A stretch of DNA of 64,000 bases from an uncultured Amylibacter sp. (GCA_905181935.1 CAJIZV010000001.1:62001-126000); one strand, 5' to 3'. Shown: positions 1 to 10,381, counted from the stretch's first letter. Notes: generated from the letters alone by a model not told the origin. Program-made: numbers and translations.

Positions 1-1439
1 ACTTAGGACATTATGAACGCTTTACGGGTGTTGCTGCGCGTCAAACCGATTCAATATCATCTGGCAGAGTTTATACTACCGTTTTAGAAAAAGAACGCCG
101 TGGTGATTATTTAGGTAAGACAATTCAGGTAATTCCTCATGTTACAAACGAAATAAAAGAGTTCATAGACATTGGAGATGCTGAAGTTGATTTTATGCTC
201 TGTGAAATTGGCGGCACAGTTGGAGATATTGAAGGACTGCCCTTTTTCGAATCTATCCGTCAATTTTCTCAAGATAAGCCACGCGGGCAATGTATATTTA
301 TGCATTTAACATTATTACCTTATCTTGGCACGTCAGGTGAATTAAAGACTAAGCCGACACAGCACTCAGTAAAAGAATTACGCTCAATAGGAATAGCACC
401 TGATATTTTAGTGTGCCGTTCAGATAAAGAGATACCAGAAAAAGAAAAAGAAAAGTTAGCACTATTTTGTAATGTACGACCCGATGCGGTAATTCCAGCA
501 TATGATTTGGAAACGATTTATGACGCACCCCTAGCTTATCACCACGCAGGTATGGATAGAGCCGTTTTAGAAGCCTTTGGTCTAACAGATATTGCACCAA
601 AGCCAGATCTTACAATATGGGAAGATGTATCAGATCGGATACATAAACCAGATGGTGAAGTAAAAGTTGCTGTTGTTGGGAAATATACACAACTCGAAGA
701 TGCATATAAATCCATTTCCGAGGCACTAACACATGGTGGAATGTTCAATCGTGTTAAGGTTAAGTTAGAATGGATTGATGCTGAAATTTTTGAAAAATTA
801 GATGATGTTGCATCAGCTTTATCTGGCTTTCACGCAATTTTAGTTCCAGGAGGCTTTGGTGAGCGGGGAACCGAAGGAAAAATTAAAGCAGCAAAATATG
901 CTCGTGAAAATAAAATACCATATTTAGGCATATGTTTAGGTATGCAAATGGCGGTTATTGAAGCCGCACGTAATTTAGCAAAAATAGAGAATGCTGGTTC
1001 TGAAGAATTTGATCATGAAGTAGGTAAAAAGCGATTTGAACCAGTAGTGTATCATTTAAAAGAATGGGTTGAAGGCAATCGAACTATTGAACGAGCAGTC
1101 AATGATGACAAAGGCGGAACAATGCGTTTGGGAGCATATGATGCAACACTTTTAGAGGGCTCAAAGGTGGCTAAAATTTATAGTGAAACTACAATTTCAG
1201 AACGTCATCGCCATCGCTATGAAGTCGACGTGAAGTATCGTAAAAAATTAGAAGATTGTGGATTAGTTTTTTCTGGAATGTCTCCTGACGGTAAGTTACC
1301 TGAGATTGTCGAAGTAACTAATCATCCTTGGTATATTGGTGTACAGTATCACCCTGAACTAAAATCTAAACCATTTGCACCACACCCATTATTTCGAGAT
1401 TTTGTAAGAGCTGCATTAGAGCAAAGCAGGTTAGTATAA
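1..1439 (+). CDS. pyrG: CTP synthase, 5'-truncated by the window edge
   Basis: Makes CTP from UTP, ATP and glutamine, the last step of pyrimidine nucleotide synthesis in the cytoplasm. The reading frame is open from base 3, so the gene enters from the left. About 478 residues are visible of the usual 540-550, so roughly 70 N-terminal residues, including the start of the synthetase domain, are outside. The synthetase part has the family stretch [20 protein letters not shown] and the acidic [12 protein letters not shown]. The C-terminal class I glutaminase domain shows VPGGFGERG, the nucleophile motif GICLGMQM (bases about 927-950) and QYHPEL with the catalytic His-Pro-Glu. Identification is secure. 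Confidence 0.97.
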   Translation, partial: LGHYERFTGVAARQTDSISSGRVYTTVLEKERRGDYLGKTIQVIPHVTNEIKEFIDIGDAEVDFMLCEIGGTVGDIEGLPFFESIRQFSQDKPRGQCIFMHLTLLPYLGTSGELKTKPTQHSVKELRSIGIAPDILVCRSDKEIPEKEKEKLALFCNVRPDAVIPAYDLETIYDAPLAYHHAGMDRAVLEAFGLTDIAPKPDLTIWEDVSDRIHKPDGEVKVAVVGKYTQLEDAYKSISEALTHGGMFNRVKVKLEWIDAEIFEKLDDVASALSGFHAILVPGGFGERGTEGKIKAAKYARENKIPYLGICLGMQMAVIEAARNLAKIENAGSEEFDHEVGKKRFEPVVYHLKEWVEGNRTIERAVNDDKGGTMRLGAYDATLLEGSKVAKIYSETTISERHRHRYEVDVKYRKKLEDCGLVFSGMSPDGKLPEIVEVTNHPWYIGVQYHPELKSKPFAPHPLFRDFVRAALEQSRLV

Positions 1440-1544
1440 CTTTTTAAGATTTATTGGTACTATTTTTCATAAAAATACACACTTTAAGAAGTTTGCATAA
1501 GACAAAGCCTTGCACAGATCTTTATCTGAACTTAGAGTTACCAA

Positions 1545-1979
1545 ATGCTTAAAGATATACTTAATGCCTTCAAATCCACTACTCCCTCTAGATTACGTAC
1601 AGAGGATGCACGCGTCGCTATGGCTGCTTTGTTTGTCCGCTTAGCTCGTTCTGATGAAGATTATGATGCAAGTGAAAAAATATTAATCAACAAAATGCTA
1701 CAGTTTCGCTATGATTTGGCTTTAGACAAAGCAGAGGCCTTACGCATAGAGGCCGAAGAGTTAGAAAGTAAAGCTCCCGATACAGTCAGATTTACACGAT
1801 TAATAAAAGAATCGGTAGCTTATGAAGACCGACAATCCGTGGTTCGTGACTTATGGGGGATTGTATTAGCAGATGGAGAACGCCACAAAGAAGAAAGCAG
1901 TTTGATGCGCTTAATTGCCAAATTACTGGGTGTTAATGATCGTGATAGTGCTATTGCGCGTCAAAGTGTTGAAAAATAG
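1545..1979 (+). CDS. TerB-like (tellurite resistance TerB family) protein
   Basis: A 144-residue soluble, helical, charged protein resembling the TerB-like family (COG4103 type), small all-helical proteins with conserved acidic residues thought to bind metal ions. The visible pattern is two acidic helical repeats, around residues 25-55 (LFVRLARSDEDYDASE) and 95-125 (VVRDLWGIVLADGERHKEE), as expected for the TerB fold. Function is unknown; despite the name there is no reason to infer tellurite resistance here. It lies 105 bp after pyrG on the same strand and may be transcribed separately. Confidence 0.75.
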   Translation: MLKDILNAFKSTTPSRLRTEDARVAMAALFVRLARSDEDYDASEKILINKMLQFRYDLALDKAEALRIEAEELESKAPDTVRFTRLIKESVAYEDRQSVVRDLWGIVLADGERHKEESSLMRLIAKLLGVNDRDSAIARQSVEK

Positions 1980-2063
1980 TCATTAAATTCTCATCTAGAC
2001 TATTTTTTTGCATTATTTATAAGATTAACTGAACTTATATTTTGAAATAATAGAAAGATTGGT

Positions 2064-2984
2064 ATGGAGTTACCTCGGCAAGCACGCTGGTTAGAATGGC
2101 CAACATTTTCTTTGTTTTTATTAACATATTTTTGCTTTGCGGCCGTAACCCATTTTGCAAGCAACATTCCTACAATTATTGTTATTGGGTTTTTGAGCAT
2201 TCTTTTAACAATGCATTCATCCTTACAACATGAAACTATTCATATACTTGAACCCAAATGGCCAATTTTAAGTTTTGTTTTGGCAACACCAGCTTTGGGA
2301 ATGGCAGTTCCATATTGTCGTTTTCGAGATTTACATTTAGTACACCATATCAATGAACAGTTAACTGATCCATTTGATGACCCCGAAACGGGTTATTTGG
2401 AGCCTTCTGTTTGGGACGGCTTATCTCGCCCAATTAAAGTAATTTTACTTATGAATAACGTTCTTATTGGCCGTATATTGTTAGGCCCTGCAATTGGGAT
2501 AGTAGCGTTCATACATCAAGATATAAAACTAATAATTGCAGGCGATAATAAAGCTTTATTTGGCTGGCTAAAATTTATTCCCGCAATAAGTGCAGTTTTT
2601 CTATGGCTATATTTTTTTGGTACCGTTCAAGTTTGGCATTATGCATTAGCTTGTTACATTGCATTAAGTATATTAAAAATCCGCACATTCATCGAGCATA
2701 GGGCACATGAGTTATCACAAGGCCGTTCTGTTATTGTAGAAGACAGGGGTCCACTATCAATTCTATTTTTAAACAATAATTTTCACGCAGTACATCACAC
2801 ACATCCAAATATACCATGGTATAATTTACCTGCTACGTTTAATAATCAAAAAAATAATTTTTTAAAACATAATGACAATTATTATTTTAAAAATTATTTT
2901 AATGTTTTTAAAAGATACTTATTGGTAAAAAAAGAAGAGGTTGCACATCCAATCTGGAATCTTCAGAATCGTAAAAAACTTTAA
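2064..2984 (+). CDS. Membrane fatty acid desaturase
   Basis: An integral-membrane di-iron desaturase or hydroxylase of the FA_desaturase family, 306 residues. The three histidine clusters are present: HETIH at residues 56-60, HLVHH at 91-95 and HAVHH near 241-245, separated by hydrophobic spans around residues 15-50, 65-85 and 130-190, as expected for cytosolic-facing histidine boxes between membrane helices. The substrate (acyl lipid, carotenoid or other) cannot be read from sequence. It starts 84 bp after the TerB-like gene and is followed 27 bp later by the glutamine amidotransferase, so these two may be cotranscribed. Confidence 0.87.
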   Translation: MELPRQARWLEWPTFSLFLLTYFCFAAVTHFASNIPTIIVIGFLSILLTMHSSLQHETIHILEPKWPILSFVLATPALGMAVPYCRFRDLHLVHHINEQLTDPFDDPETGYLEPSVWDGLSRPIKVILLMNNVLIGRILLGPAIGIVAFIHQDIKLIIAGDNKALFGWLKFIPAISAVFLWLYFFGTVQVWHYALACYIALSILKIRTFIEHRAHELSQGRSVIVEDRGPLSILFLNNNFHAVHHTHPNIPWYNLPATFNNQKNNFLKHNDNYYFKNYFNVFKRYLLVKKEEVAHPIWNLQNRKKL

Positions 2985-3011
2985 CGTTTACAACTTTTAA
3001 ACAGGTGAAAA

Positions 3012-3692
3012 ATGAAAATAGGCATTCTTCAAGCAGGTATTGCAGCAGATGCACTTGTTCCTAAACATGGCGATTATCCTGATAATTTTGAGGTCCTTTT
3101 GCACGGGCGCGGCTTTGAGTTTCAAGTTTTTAAAGTTATAAATAATATCTTTCCTACAAGTGTTGATATTTGCGATGGTTGGTTAGTGACAGGATCAAGG
3201 CATGGTGCTTATGAAAAACATGATTGGATACCACCGTTAGAAGATTTTATTCGTGAGAGCTATGATGCCAATGTACCAATAGTTGGGGTCTGTTTTGGTC
3301 ATCAAATCATAGCCCAGGCTTTAGGTGGACATGTTGAAAAGTTTAAAGGTGGGTGGATAGTTGGACGCCAGACTTATAAAAATCAAGATGGCTCTAAGGT
3401 TACATTAAATGCATATCATCAAGATCAAGTCATTACTCCACCTGCTTGTGCAACAGCTATCTCAGGAAACGATTATTGTAAAAATGCTATTCTCACATAT
3501 GGGAAGAAAGCATTTACAATGCAACCACATCCAGAGTTTTCCTCCACATATATTAGAGATTTAATCGATGCACGTGGAATTGGAGTAATAGATGATGAAG
3601 TTTTGAGAACAGCTCGAGAAACACTTACGGAAGAAATTGATGCAAATATGATAGCAGATCAGTTTGAAGTTTTTTTTAAGAGTGCTGTATAA
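3012..3692 (+). CDS. Class I glutamine amidotransferase
   Basis: A stand-alone GATase1 domain protein (COG0518/GuaA-N type), 226 residues. It carries the nucleophile motif GVCFGHQ (Cys94) and the C-terminal catalytic His-x-Glu in QPHPEF, so the hydrolase is probably active. No synthase domain is fused. Relatives act on small amino-group-bearing substrates such as gamma-glutamyl-polyamines, but the substrate here is not known. An AGGTGAAAA ribosome site lies 6 bp before the ATG. It is convergent with the LysR gene. Confidence 0.85.
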   Translation: MKIGILQAGIAADALVPKHGDYPDNFEVLLHGRGFEFQVFKVINNIFPTSVDICDGWLVTGSRHGAYEKHDWIPPLEDFIRESYDANVPIVGVCFGHQIIAQALGGHVEKFKGGWIVGRQTYKNQDGSKVTLNAYHQDQVITPPACATAISGNDYCKNAILTYGKKAFTMQPHPEFSSTYIRDLIDARGIGVIDDEVLRTARETLTEEIDANMIADQFEVFFKSAV

Positions 3693-3746
3693 AAATTTAT
3701 GCCAGAATCGATTAAAAGTTACTGAAGTATTAGATAAGAGCAAAAT

Positions 3747-4736
3747 TTACCCAAGCGAGCGAAAGCTACTTTTTAACCATTCCATTTCAATTACAAGTGG
3801 CGTAACAACTTGGTCTTGAATAATTGGACGCAAAATTTCTGCAACATTTTTTGGCATTTTGACCATCGCATCTTTTCTTGCAGTCAAAGATATAGTTCGT
3901 GACATCGGTTCAAACGGTAATTGTATTAATTCAACATTTTCTTGAAACCGCTGAGCACGCAAAAAACCTAATGGCGTAGTTATTGTCCAGCCAGTTTTAT
4001 CCGCAACCATAGAAAGTATGGCATGATAATTATTAAACTCAAATTGATTAGGTAGTCGGATACCTTGGCGCGTTAAATGACTTTCTATTTGTCTGCCCAT
4101 TACAGTTCGAGAGGAATAATGAATAAAGGGTAGGTCAAAAAGTTGCTTTTGAATATTACCATTATGATCAATAGTTCCTTTAGCAACAGCCACAACAAAC
4201 GGCTCTGTCAAAACTGGGTGAACCTCCATCCAATCAGGTGCCCGTTCTAAATCAGCACAAATAACCATATCTAAAGTTCGTGCATGTAACTCTTCTGATA
4301 AAGCATAACTTTGGCCACTTTGTAACAGAAACTGACAATTTTTCATACGTTTTGCTAAATTTTTCATCAAGCTAGGCGTTACGTCAGCATCAAAATCATC
4401 TATTACCCCTAAGCGTAAACGAACCATTTGACTATGATCAAATTGCGCCAATTCTGATTTAGCTTGCATAACCTCCGAAAGGATTGCGCGAGCACGATGT
4501 AAAAACAACTGCCCTGTAGGCTTAAGTTTCATTGGTCGAGTAGATCGATCCAATAATTCACTTCCTAAAGCTGCTTCAAGATTGGTTAATTGTTGAGATA
4601 CAGTTGAATTACTAGAGTTTAGCCTTTTAGCCGCGGCAGAGATTGAGCCTTCCTCAACTGAAGCTACAAAAATTTCAATAGCCCATAAGGAAAATTTGTT
4701 TGCAGTATCAACCAAAATGAACTCCTGTTTTAGCAA
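3747..4736 (-). CDS. LysR-family transcriptional regulator
   Basis: A 329-residue LysR-type regulator. The N-terminal winged helix-turn-helix (about residues 15-75) has the family pattern VEEGSISAAAKRLNSSNSTVSQQLTNLE followed by LLDR and KPTGQLFL; the rest is a substrate-binding-type effector domain. It diverges from the DadA-like oxidoreductase across about 94 bp, the standard arrangement for a LysR protein controlling its neighbour, so an amino-acid-type ligand is a reasonable inference. The helix-turn-helix begins slightly later than usual, so the true start could be a few codons downstream. Confidence 0.88.
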   Translation of the reverse strand: MLKQEFILVDTANKFSLWAIEIFVASVEEGSISAAAKRLNSSNSTVSQQLTNLEAALGSELLDRSTRPMKLKPTGQLFLHRARAILSEVMQAKSELAQFDHSQMVRLRLGVIDDFDADVTPSLMKNLAKRMKNCQFLLQSGQSYALSEELHARTLDMVICADLERAPDWMEVHPVLTEPFVVAVAKGTIDHNGNIQKQLFDLPFIHYSSRTVMGRQIESHLTRQGIRLPNQFEFNNYHAILSMVADKTGWTITTPLGFLRAQRFQENVELIQLPFEPMSRTISLTARKDAMVKMPKNVAEILRPIIQDQVVTPLVIEMEWLKSSFRSLG

Positions 4737-4769
4737 CGATTATAGAATTTAGAATTTATAACAATACAA

Positions 4770-4784
4770 AATATTATTAATATT
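4770..4784. promoter_or_regulatory. AT-rich perfect dyad between the divergent LysR and oxidoreductase genes
   Basis: The 15-base palindrome AATATTATTAATATT sits in the short divergent intergenic region, about 33 bp upstream of the LysR start and 45 bp upstream of the oxidoreductase start. LysR proteins usually bind a T-N11-A dyad in this position. In so AT-rich a background a dyad like this could also arise by chance. Confidence 0.3.
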
Positions 4785-4829
4785 ACATTAGTGTTTGACT
4801 TCATTTTACTTTTTCTAAAACGTGATTGC

Positions 4830-6065
4830 ATGAAACAAAAAGTTATAGTCATTGGCGCAGGCATTACTGGAATTAGTTGCGCAGAAGAATTACGCCGTTC
4901 AGGTGCAGAAGTTACATTAATAGATCGTGTACCTGCAGGGGATCCAAGTCAAACTTCATTTGGAAATGCTGGAATATTGGCGCGTGAGGGCGTGATGCCA
5001 ATAGCTAACCCCTCGATGCTAAAAATGATCCCACAAATTATGTTTTCACCTAATAGCCCTGTCTATTTAAAATGGTCCTATCTAATTAAATTTGCACCCT
5101 GGGCATTAGGGTTTGTAATGAATGGCACACGCCCCAAAGCACGTCCAATTATAAATGCTTTAAACGAATTATTATATGATACAGTGGAAAGACATACTCA
5201 ATTAGCCAAAGGTACTAAAGCTGATCGTTATATTACTAGTGGTGATTTAACATTTTTGTACAGACATAAGCGACAATTTACTTCAGATAGATTTGCTAAC
5301 CAAACACGTGAAGATTTAGGCATTACATGGACTGAATTATCACGAACAAATCTTTTAGAGCGTGATCCACACATCTCAAACTTATATAAATTTGGTATCG
5401 CATACAATAACCACGGCTGGATAACTAACCCATCTGCCTATGTGGCAGCATTAGCATTACATTTTCAAAAAAATGGAGGTTCTATTCATGCTGGAGAAGT
5501 TGTGAAACTTGGTCAGGGTACAGTAATGCTTAAGGATGGTCAAAAATTAACCGCTAACAGTATTGTTTTGGCTACTGGAGCATGGTCGAAGGGATTAGCG
5601 TCAGCTTTAGGACACAATGTTCCATTGCAAGCTGAACGAGGATATCACTTATCTTTAAAAAGCTCATCCATCATGCCTCCAAATACTTATTTAATTATGG
5701 ATAAACGTTTTGGCTTAACACCTATGGATGGTTTTTTGAGATGCGCTGGTCAATCCGAGTACGCACCCCTTGATATGCCACCAAATCAAAAAGCAATTAA
5801 TAATCTGCGTCAATTTTTATATCGTTTATATCCAAATATCGAACATGAGGGTGAAACTACTTGGCAAGGCACACGCCCGACCCTACCTGACAGTCTTCCA
5901 ATGATTGGGCGTAGCCCTAAAGATGCTTCAATTGTATTTGCATTTGGGTCTCAACATTTAGGACTGACTATGGGCCCCAAAATTGGGCAAATAGTGCGAG
6001 ATATAGTATTAGATAAACCAAGTAATATCAAAATAGATGCATATTCGCCTAGCCGTTTTGATTGA
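4830..6065 (+). CDS. FAD-dependent amino acid dehydrogenase/oxidase (DadA-like)
   Basis: A 411-residue DAO-family flavoprotein (COG0665). The N-terminal Rossmann dinucleotide-binding motif GAGITG spans residues 9-14, followed by the acidic strand end LIDR. The C-terminal segment with WQGTRPTLPDSLPMIG and FGSQHLGLTMGP matches the FAD-contacting end of D-amino acid dehydrogenases. Probably oxidises a D-amino acid or N-methylated amine and passes electrons to quinone; the substrate is unknown. I chose ATG 4830 because it places the nucleotide-binding fold at the N-terminus; a GTG at 4791 would add 13 residues. The upstream divergent LysR gene is the likely regulator. Confidence 0.85.
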   Translation: MKQKVIVIGAGITGISCAEELRRSGAEVTLIDRVPAGDPSQTSFGNAGILAREGVMPIANPSMLKMIPQIMFSPNSPVYLKWSYLIKFAPWALGFVMNGTRPKARPIINALNELLYDTVERHTQLAKGTKADRYITSGDLTFLYRHKRQFTSDRFANQTREDLGITWTELSRTNLLERDPHISNLYKFGIAYNNHGWITNPSAYVAALALHFQKNGGSIHAGEVVKLGQGTVMLKDGQKLTANSIVLATGAWSKGLASALGHNVPLQAERGYHLSLKSSSIMPPNTYLIMDKRFGLTPMDGFLRCAGQSEYAPLDMPPNQKAINNLRQFLYRLYPNIEHEGETTWQGTRPTLPDSLPMIGRSPKDASIVFAFGSQHLGLTMGPKIGQIVRDIVLDKPSNIKIDAYSPSRFD

Positions 6066-6100
6066 CGCATAGGTCATAGAAATAAATTGGTAAAATTCTA

Positions 6101-6122
6101 GGCTTTCAACAAACTGAAAGCC
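6101..6122 (+). terminator. Hairpin between the oxidoreductase and hisB
   Basis: An 8-bp perfect stem, GGCTTTCA (6101-6108) with TGAAAGCC (6115-6122) and a 6-nt loop, followed by the T-containing CTTATATA. It lies 35 bp after the oxidoreductase stop and 39 bp before hisB, so it could end the first transcript. The U tract is weak. Confidence 0.5.
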
Positions 6123-6161
6123 CTTATATAAGCAAAACATCAACACAAAGGAAATAGTGTG

Positions 6162-6755
6162 ATGCGTACAGCAAATATTAACCGTAACACAGCGGAAACA
6201 AAGATTTCCACAACCATCAACCTTGATGGTACAGGAAAATACGACAACAAAACCGGTATTGGTTTTTTTGATCATATGTTAGACCAACTGTCTCGCCACT
6301 CTTTGATAGATATTACTGTGCGAGCAGAGGGCGATACACACATTGATGATCACCACACAGTAGAAGACGTTGGTATTGCCTTAGGAAAAGCATTATCTCA
6401 AGCAATTGGAGATAAACGTGGAATTAAACGCTATGGGTCAAGTCTTCTAGCTATGGATGATGCATTGGTGCGCACAGCTTTAGATTTATCTGGGCGCCCA
6501 TATCTAGTTTGGAATCTTGAAATTCCATCATCAAAAATTGGCTCTTTCGATACTGAACTGGTGCGTGAATTTTTCACAGCTTTTGCAGTGCAAGGTGGCA
6601 TTACATTAAATGTATGCGGTATAGATGGATTTAACAGCCACCACATTGTTGAGGCTACCTTTAAATCTGTTGCACAAGCATTGCGAATGGCTGTGGAGAC
6701 AGATCCTCGTAAAGCAAACGATATTCCATCAACTAAAGGTACTCTTATTGAATGA
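6162..6755 (+). CDS. hisB: Imidazoleglycerol-phosphate dehydratase
   Basis: Dehydrates imidazole-glycerol phosphate to imidazole-acetol phosphate, the seventh step of histidine synthesis; a manganese enzyme. At 197 residues it is the stand-alone HisB without the histidinol-phosphatase domain of enterobacteria. The metal-binding histidine motifs are visible: [23 protein letters not shown] and [14 protein letters not shown] 6162 matches the usual MRTA N-terminus and follows an AAAGGAAA ribosome site; a GTG directly before it is the alternative. The stop overlaps the hisH start (ATGA), indicating translational coupling. Confidence 0.96.
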   Translation: MRTANINRNTAETKISTTINLDGTGKYDNKTGIGFFDHMLDQLSRHSLIDITVRAEGDTHIDDHHTVEDVGIALGKALSQAIGDKRGIKRYGSSLLAMDDALVRTALDLSGRPYLVWNLEIPSSKIGSFDTELVREFFTAFAVQGGITLNVCGIDGFNSHHIVEATFKSVAQALRMAVETDPRKANDIPSTKGTLIE

Positions 6756-7387
6756 GTACAATTATTGTTGATTACAATTCTGGCAACCTAAGATCTGCTG
6801 AGAAAAGCTTTCAGCGTATGTCCGATGAGTTGGGATTGGGACAAGTAATTGTATCTAGCGATCCAAATATAGTACGTAAAGCTGATCACTTAATTTTACC
6901 TGGAGTTGGTGCATTCGCAGACTGTCGCCGCGAGCTTGGCGCCATTGATGGCCTTTTTGGGGCAATTGAAGAACATGTAAAATCTGGCAAACCTTTTATG
7001 GGGATTTGTGTTGGAATGCAGATGATGGCTACCCGTGGATTAGAACATGGGGATCATGATGGTTTTGACTGGATAAAAGGTGATGTTAAATTAATATCAC
7101 CAAATAATAAAAAATTAAAAATTCCACATATGGGTTGGAATAATTTAAATTTAACCACTGAGCATCCAGTATTTAATGGAATAAAAGAAAATGATCACGC
7201 ATATTTCGTTCATTCATATCAATTAAAAACTGCAAATAAGGCTGATCTGTTAGCAACAGTAGATTATGGTGGCATCATCACAGCAGCAGTTGCTCGTGAA
7301 AATATAATTGGAACACAATTTCATCCAGAAAAAAGCCAATCAACAGGTTTACGCTTAATAAGTAATTTTTTAAGCTGGAAACCTTAA
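6752..7387 (+). CDS. hisH: Imidazole glycerol phosphate synthase, glutaminase subunit
   Basis: Glutaminase half of the HisHF synthase: it releases ammonia that is channelled to HisF. At 211 residues it has the expected size. Class I glutaminase signatures are complete: LPGVGAF, the nucleophile in GICVGMQM, and FHPEKSQ with the catalytic His and Glu. It starts inside the hisB stop codon (4-nt overlap). Its partner hisF lies about 1 kb downstream after hisA, the usual Rhodobacterales order. Confidence 0.96.
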   Translation: MSTIIVDYNSGNLRSAEKSFQRMSDELGLGQVIVSSDPNIVRKADHLILPGVGAFADCRRELGAIDGLFGAIEEHVKSGKPFMGICVGMQMMATRGLEHGDHDGFDWIKGDVKLISPNNKKLKIPHMGWNNLNLTTEHPVFNGIKENDHAYFVHSYQLKTANKADLLATVDYGGIITAAVARENIIGTQFHPEKSQSTGLRLISNFLSWKP

Positions 7388-7510
7388 ATTTTTCATATTT
7401 AATTTCAAATAATTTAATACAGTTTTGTTTAACTTTGCCTTCTGAAATCTTTGCAATTTATACATTATCAAGATAAATCCTTTTAAACATTACTATTTTG
7501 GAAATTAACT

Positions 7511-8233
7511 ATGATTCTTTATCCTGCCATCGACCTCAAAGATGGAAAATGTGTTCGGCTCTATAAAGGAAGAATGGAACAAGAAACTGTTTTCAATGAC
7601 AATCCCGCGGCTCAAGCCGCATCATTTACAGCTGATGGGTGTGAATGGTTACATCTTGTGGACTTAAATGGAGCATTTGCTGGTATTCCTATAAATGCAG
7701 CTCCCGTTCAAGAAATCTTAAAAACAGTCAAAGTGCCAGTACAACTTGGTGGTGGAATACGTGATTTAGCAACAATTGAGAATTGGTTAGAAAAGGGCTT
7801 ATCTCGCGTAATATTAGGTACAATTGCAGTTGAAAACCCTGAATTAGTGAGGGAAGCGGCACGCAAATTTCCTGGACATGTGGCTGTTGGTATCGATGCA
7901 CGCAATGGCATGGTTGCCACTCGAGGTTGGGCTGAAGACACCAACGTTGAAATTACTCAATTAGCCCTTCAATTTGAAGACGCGGGCGTAGCTGCAATCA
8001 TATATACAGATATTAATCGTGATGGGGCTATGCAAGGCCCCAACATAGAAGCCACAGCAGCATTAGCCAATGCAGTAAGCATACCTGTTATTGCATCAGG
8101 TGGTATTTCATCAATGGATGACTTGCGCGCTTTAAAGGCATGTAATGCAACGTTAAACGGTGTAATTTCTGGTCGTGCTTTATATGATGGTATAATAAAT
8201 GTTCCCGAAGCTGCAGCACTATTAAAGTCATAA
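7511..8233 (+). CDS. hisA: ProFAR isomerase
   Basis: 1-(5-phosphoribosyl)-5-[(5-phosphoribosylamino)methylideneamino]imidazole-4-carboxamide isomerase, an Amadori rearrangement in histidine synthesis. A 240-residue (beta/alpha)8 barrel with the general acid/base aspartates in [13 protein letters not shown] near the N-terminus and in [14 protein letters not shown] at mid-barrel, and the phosphate-binding glycine motifs QLGGGIRD and ASGGISS. A 123-bp AT-rich gap separates it from hisH, so it may have its own promoter. Confidence 0.96.
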   Translation: MILYPAIDLKDGKCVRLYKGRMEQETVFNDNPAAQAASFTADGCEWLHLVDLNGAFAGIPINAAPVQEILKTVKVPVQLGGGIRDLATIENWLEKGLSRVILGTIAVENPELVREAARKFPGHVAVGIDARNGMVATRGWAEDTNVEITQLALQFEDAGVAAIIYTDINRDGAMQGPNIEATAALANAVSIPVIASGGISSMDDLRALKACNATLNGVISGRALYDGIINVPEAAALLKS

Positions 8234-8326
8234 ATTAATTTATATTTTCAAACTAAAGCTGTGGGTCAATAATAAATGTTAATCAATTTAATGAGATCCT
8301 ATAATTTAAGTGTTTTAGAATTTATA

Positions 8327-8346
8327 CCTTTGCCTTCAGCCAAAGG
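8327..8346 (+). promoter_or_regulatory. Hairpin just upstream of hisF
   Basis: CCTTTG (8327-8332) pairs with CAAAGG (8341-8346), giving a 6-bp stem with an 8-nt loop, ending 17 bp before the hisF ATG and just before a GGAG ribosome site. It lacks a U tract, so it is more likely a leader hairpin affecting translation or transcript stability than a terminator. The stem is short and could be incidental. Confidence 0.3.
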
Positions 8347-8363
8347 CGGAGTATCTTATAAAA

Positions 8364-9122
8364 ATGTTAAAAACTAGAATTATTCCATGTTTAGATGTAA
8401 AAGACGGACGTGTTGTTAAAGGTATAAACTTTGTTGACCTAATTGATGCAGGTGACCCCGTAGAAAGTGCAAAAGCATATGATAATGCTGGAGCCGATGA
8501 ATTATGCTTCCTTGATATTGCCGCAACTGTTGAAAACCGTGGTACTATGTTTGATGTTGCAAGACGCACTGCAGAGCAGTGCTTCATGCCACTTACAATT
8601 GGAGGCGGTGTACGTGTCCCTGATGATGTCAGGAATTTACTGTTAGCTGGTGCGGACAAAGTTAGCTTTAATTCAGCAGCGGTAGCAAATCCTGATGTAA
8701 TAGCACAAAGCGCTAACAGATTTGGATCACAGTGCATAGTTGTTGCTATTGATGCAAAAACAGTAAGCCCCGGAAAATGGGAAATTTTCACTCATGGTGG
8801 GCGTAAAAGTACTGGAATTGACGCAGTAAAATTTGCAAAACTCGTCGCCTCTAAAGGAGCTGGTGAAATTTTACTTACATCAATGGATCGTGATGGCACA
8901 CGAGATGGTTATAATATACCATTAACTCGTGCTATCAGTGATGCAGTAAATATTCCTGTAATAGCATCAGGTGGTGTAGGCAGTTTAGATCATCTAATAG
9001 AGGGTGTAACAAAAGGTGGCGCATCCGCAGTATTAGCAGCTTCAATCTTTCACTTTGGAGATTTTACGATTAAACAAGCAAAAACGCACATGCAAAATGC
9101 AGGCGTAGCAGTGAGACTTTAA
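8364..9122 (+). CDS. hisF: Imidazole glycerol phosphate synthase, cyclase subunit
   Basis: Condenses PRFAR with ammonia from HisH to imidazole-glycerol phosphate and AICAR. A 252-residue (beta/alpha)8 barrel, paralogous to HisA. The catalytic aspartates are in [14 protein letters not shown] and [13 protein letters not shown]; phosphate-binding loops TIGGGVR and ASGGVGS are present. It follows hisA after 130 bp and is followed by hisE after 1 bp, so hisF and hisE are certainly cotranscribed. Confidence 0.96.
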   Translation: MLKTRIIPCLDVKDGRVVKGINFVDLIDAGDPVESAKAYDNAGADELCFLDIAATVENRGTMFDVARRTAEQCFMPLTIGGGVRVPDDVRNLLLAGADKVSFNSAAVANPDVIAQSANRFGSQCIVVAIDAKTVSPGKWEIFTHGGRKSTGIDAVKFAKLVASKGAGEILLTSMDRDGTRDGYNIPLTRAISDAVNIPVIASGGVGSLDHLIEGVTKGGASAVLAASIFHFGDFTIKQAKTHMQNAGVAVRL

Positions 9123-9123
9123 A

Positions 9124-9444
9124 ATGCCAAATGTACTAACTCGACTTGCCCGAACTATTGAAAGCCGCAAAGGCGAAGATGATAAAAAATCTTATGCAGC
9201 AAAACTATTTAAACGTGGTCCTGAAAAATGCGCTGAAAAATTTGGGGAAGAGGCTATTGAGGCAATAATTGCAGCCGTCAAAGGCGATAAGCAAAACTTA
9301 ACTGAAGAGGCTGCAGATGTGTTATTTCATTTGTTCGTAATGCTTTCAGTATCCGATGTAAAATTTGAATCAGTACTACAAGAACTAGAACGTAGAGAAG
9401 GCAAATCTGGACTAGTTGAAAAATCTGAACGCAAAAAAAAATAA
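9124..9444 (+). CDS. hisE: Phosphoribosyl-ATP pyrophosphatase
   Basis: Hydrolyses phosphoribosyl-ATP to phosphoribosyl-AMP, the second step of histidine synthesis. 106 residues, the stand-alone HisE form of the all-alpha MazG-like NTP pyrophosphatase fold. The metal-binding acidic motif EKFGEEAIEAIIAA followed by EEAADVLFHLFV is complete. It begins immediately after the hisF stop. No hisI is in the window. The transcript runs convergently toward the PhyH gene. Confidence 0.94.
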   Translation: MPNVLTRLARTIESRKGEDDKKSYAAKLFKRGPEKCAEKFGEEAIEAIIAAVKGDKQNLTEEAADVLFHLFVMLSVSDVKFESVLQELERREGKSGLVEKSERKKK

Positions 9445-9526
9445 CTACTTATTAATACCTTATAGCTTATATCTAATGTAATAATACGGCTTAAACCTGT
9501 ATCATTTTATTAATTTCAAAAAGTTA

Positions 9527-10324
9527 TTAATCATTATAGATTATGGGGAACCAATCAGTACGTAACTTATCACCAGCCTGCATATTATGACCTGGAAATG
9601 GTGGTGATGTTGGGCCTGGCCGCTCTACATAGCGTGCATCGTCCCCAAACAAACGCAACGAAAACGCACGCCTTCGCACATCAGTACTGTTTCCGCGAGC
9701 ACCATGTAAAATTCCATAATTAAATGCTACTGCATCACCTGGTTCCATTTCCCATTCTTTAATATTCATACCTTCATTATCAGGATCAGGCACGGGCATG
9801 TATTTTTCATTATCAGGATAAAAATTGGTTTCAGATAGCCAGCGTGTTGGCAAAACCGGCTTTTCCCACAAATGACTTCCAGCAACACATCGCAGACTGG
9901 CATTCTTAACTGGATCGACTGGTGACCAAAGACTTACATTTTGAATTCCATCTACAAAATAATATGGTGCATCTTGGTGCCAAGGTGTAACTTTTGACGT
10001 TCCGGGTTCCTTAACTAAAATATGATCATGAAAAAGCTGTACCTGTTTCGATTTCATCAAATTTGCTGCAACATGTCCTGCTGGTGAATTTCGAATTACA
10101 TCCTCAAATTCAGAAATTCGATTCCAATTACAATAATCATCAAAAAAACGTCCTTCATCTCCTTTATTTAAATTTTCAGCAGCGTATGGTCCTGGTTCAA
10201 ACATGTTTCGCGCAATACCTGATCGAATAAGATCTACATAATCAGCAAATAATCCTTTAATCAGTACAACACCGTCTCGCTGAAAATCATTTATATGAGT
10301 TTGCGTGATAAGTTGATGAATCAT
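9527..10324 (-). CDS. Phytanoyl-CoA dioxygenase (PhyH) family protein
   Basis: A 265-residue Fe(II)/2-oxoglutarate-dependent oxygenase of the PhyH family. The iron triad is visible as H-x-D in TPWHQDAPYY and the distal His in GILHGARGNS, with a following Arg-rich strand RRRAFSLR suited to binding 2-oxoglutarate. The substrate is unknown; Rhodobacterales carry many PhyH paralogues. I chose the ATG at 10324 because AGAGG lies 8 nt upstream; an ATG seven codons earlier (10345) has no such site. It stands alone between hisE and tRNA-Tyr. Confidence 0.85.
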   Translation of the reverse strand: MIHQLITQTHINDFQRDGVVLIKGLFADYVDLIRSGIARNMFEPGPYAAENLNKGDEGRFFDDYCNWNRISEFEDVIRNSPAGHVAANLMKSKQVQLFHDHILVKEPGTSKVTPWHQDAPYYFVDGIQNVSLWSPVDPVKNASLRCVAGSHLWEKPVLPTRWLSETNFYPDNEKYMPVPDPDNEGMNIKEWEMEPGDAVAFNYGILHGARGNSTDVRRRAFSLRLFGDDARYVERPGPTSPPFPGHNMQAGDKLRTDWFPIIYND

Positions 10325-10381
10325 AATTAAAGCCTCTGTTTTCATTAAACAGCTAACAAAAAATTACATTAAATGGAAGAG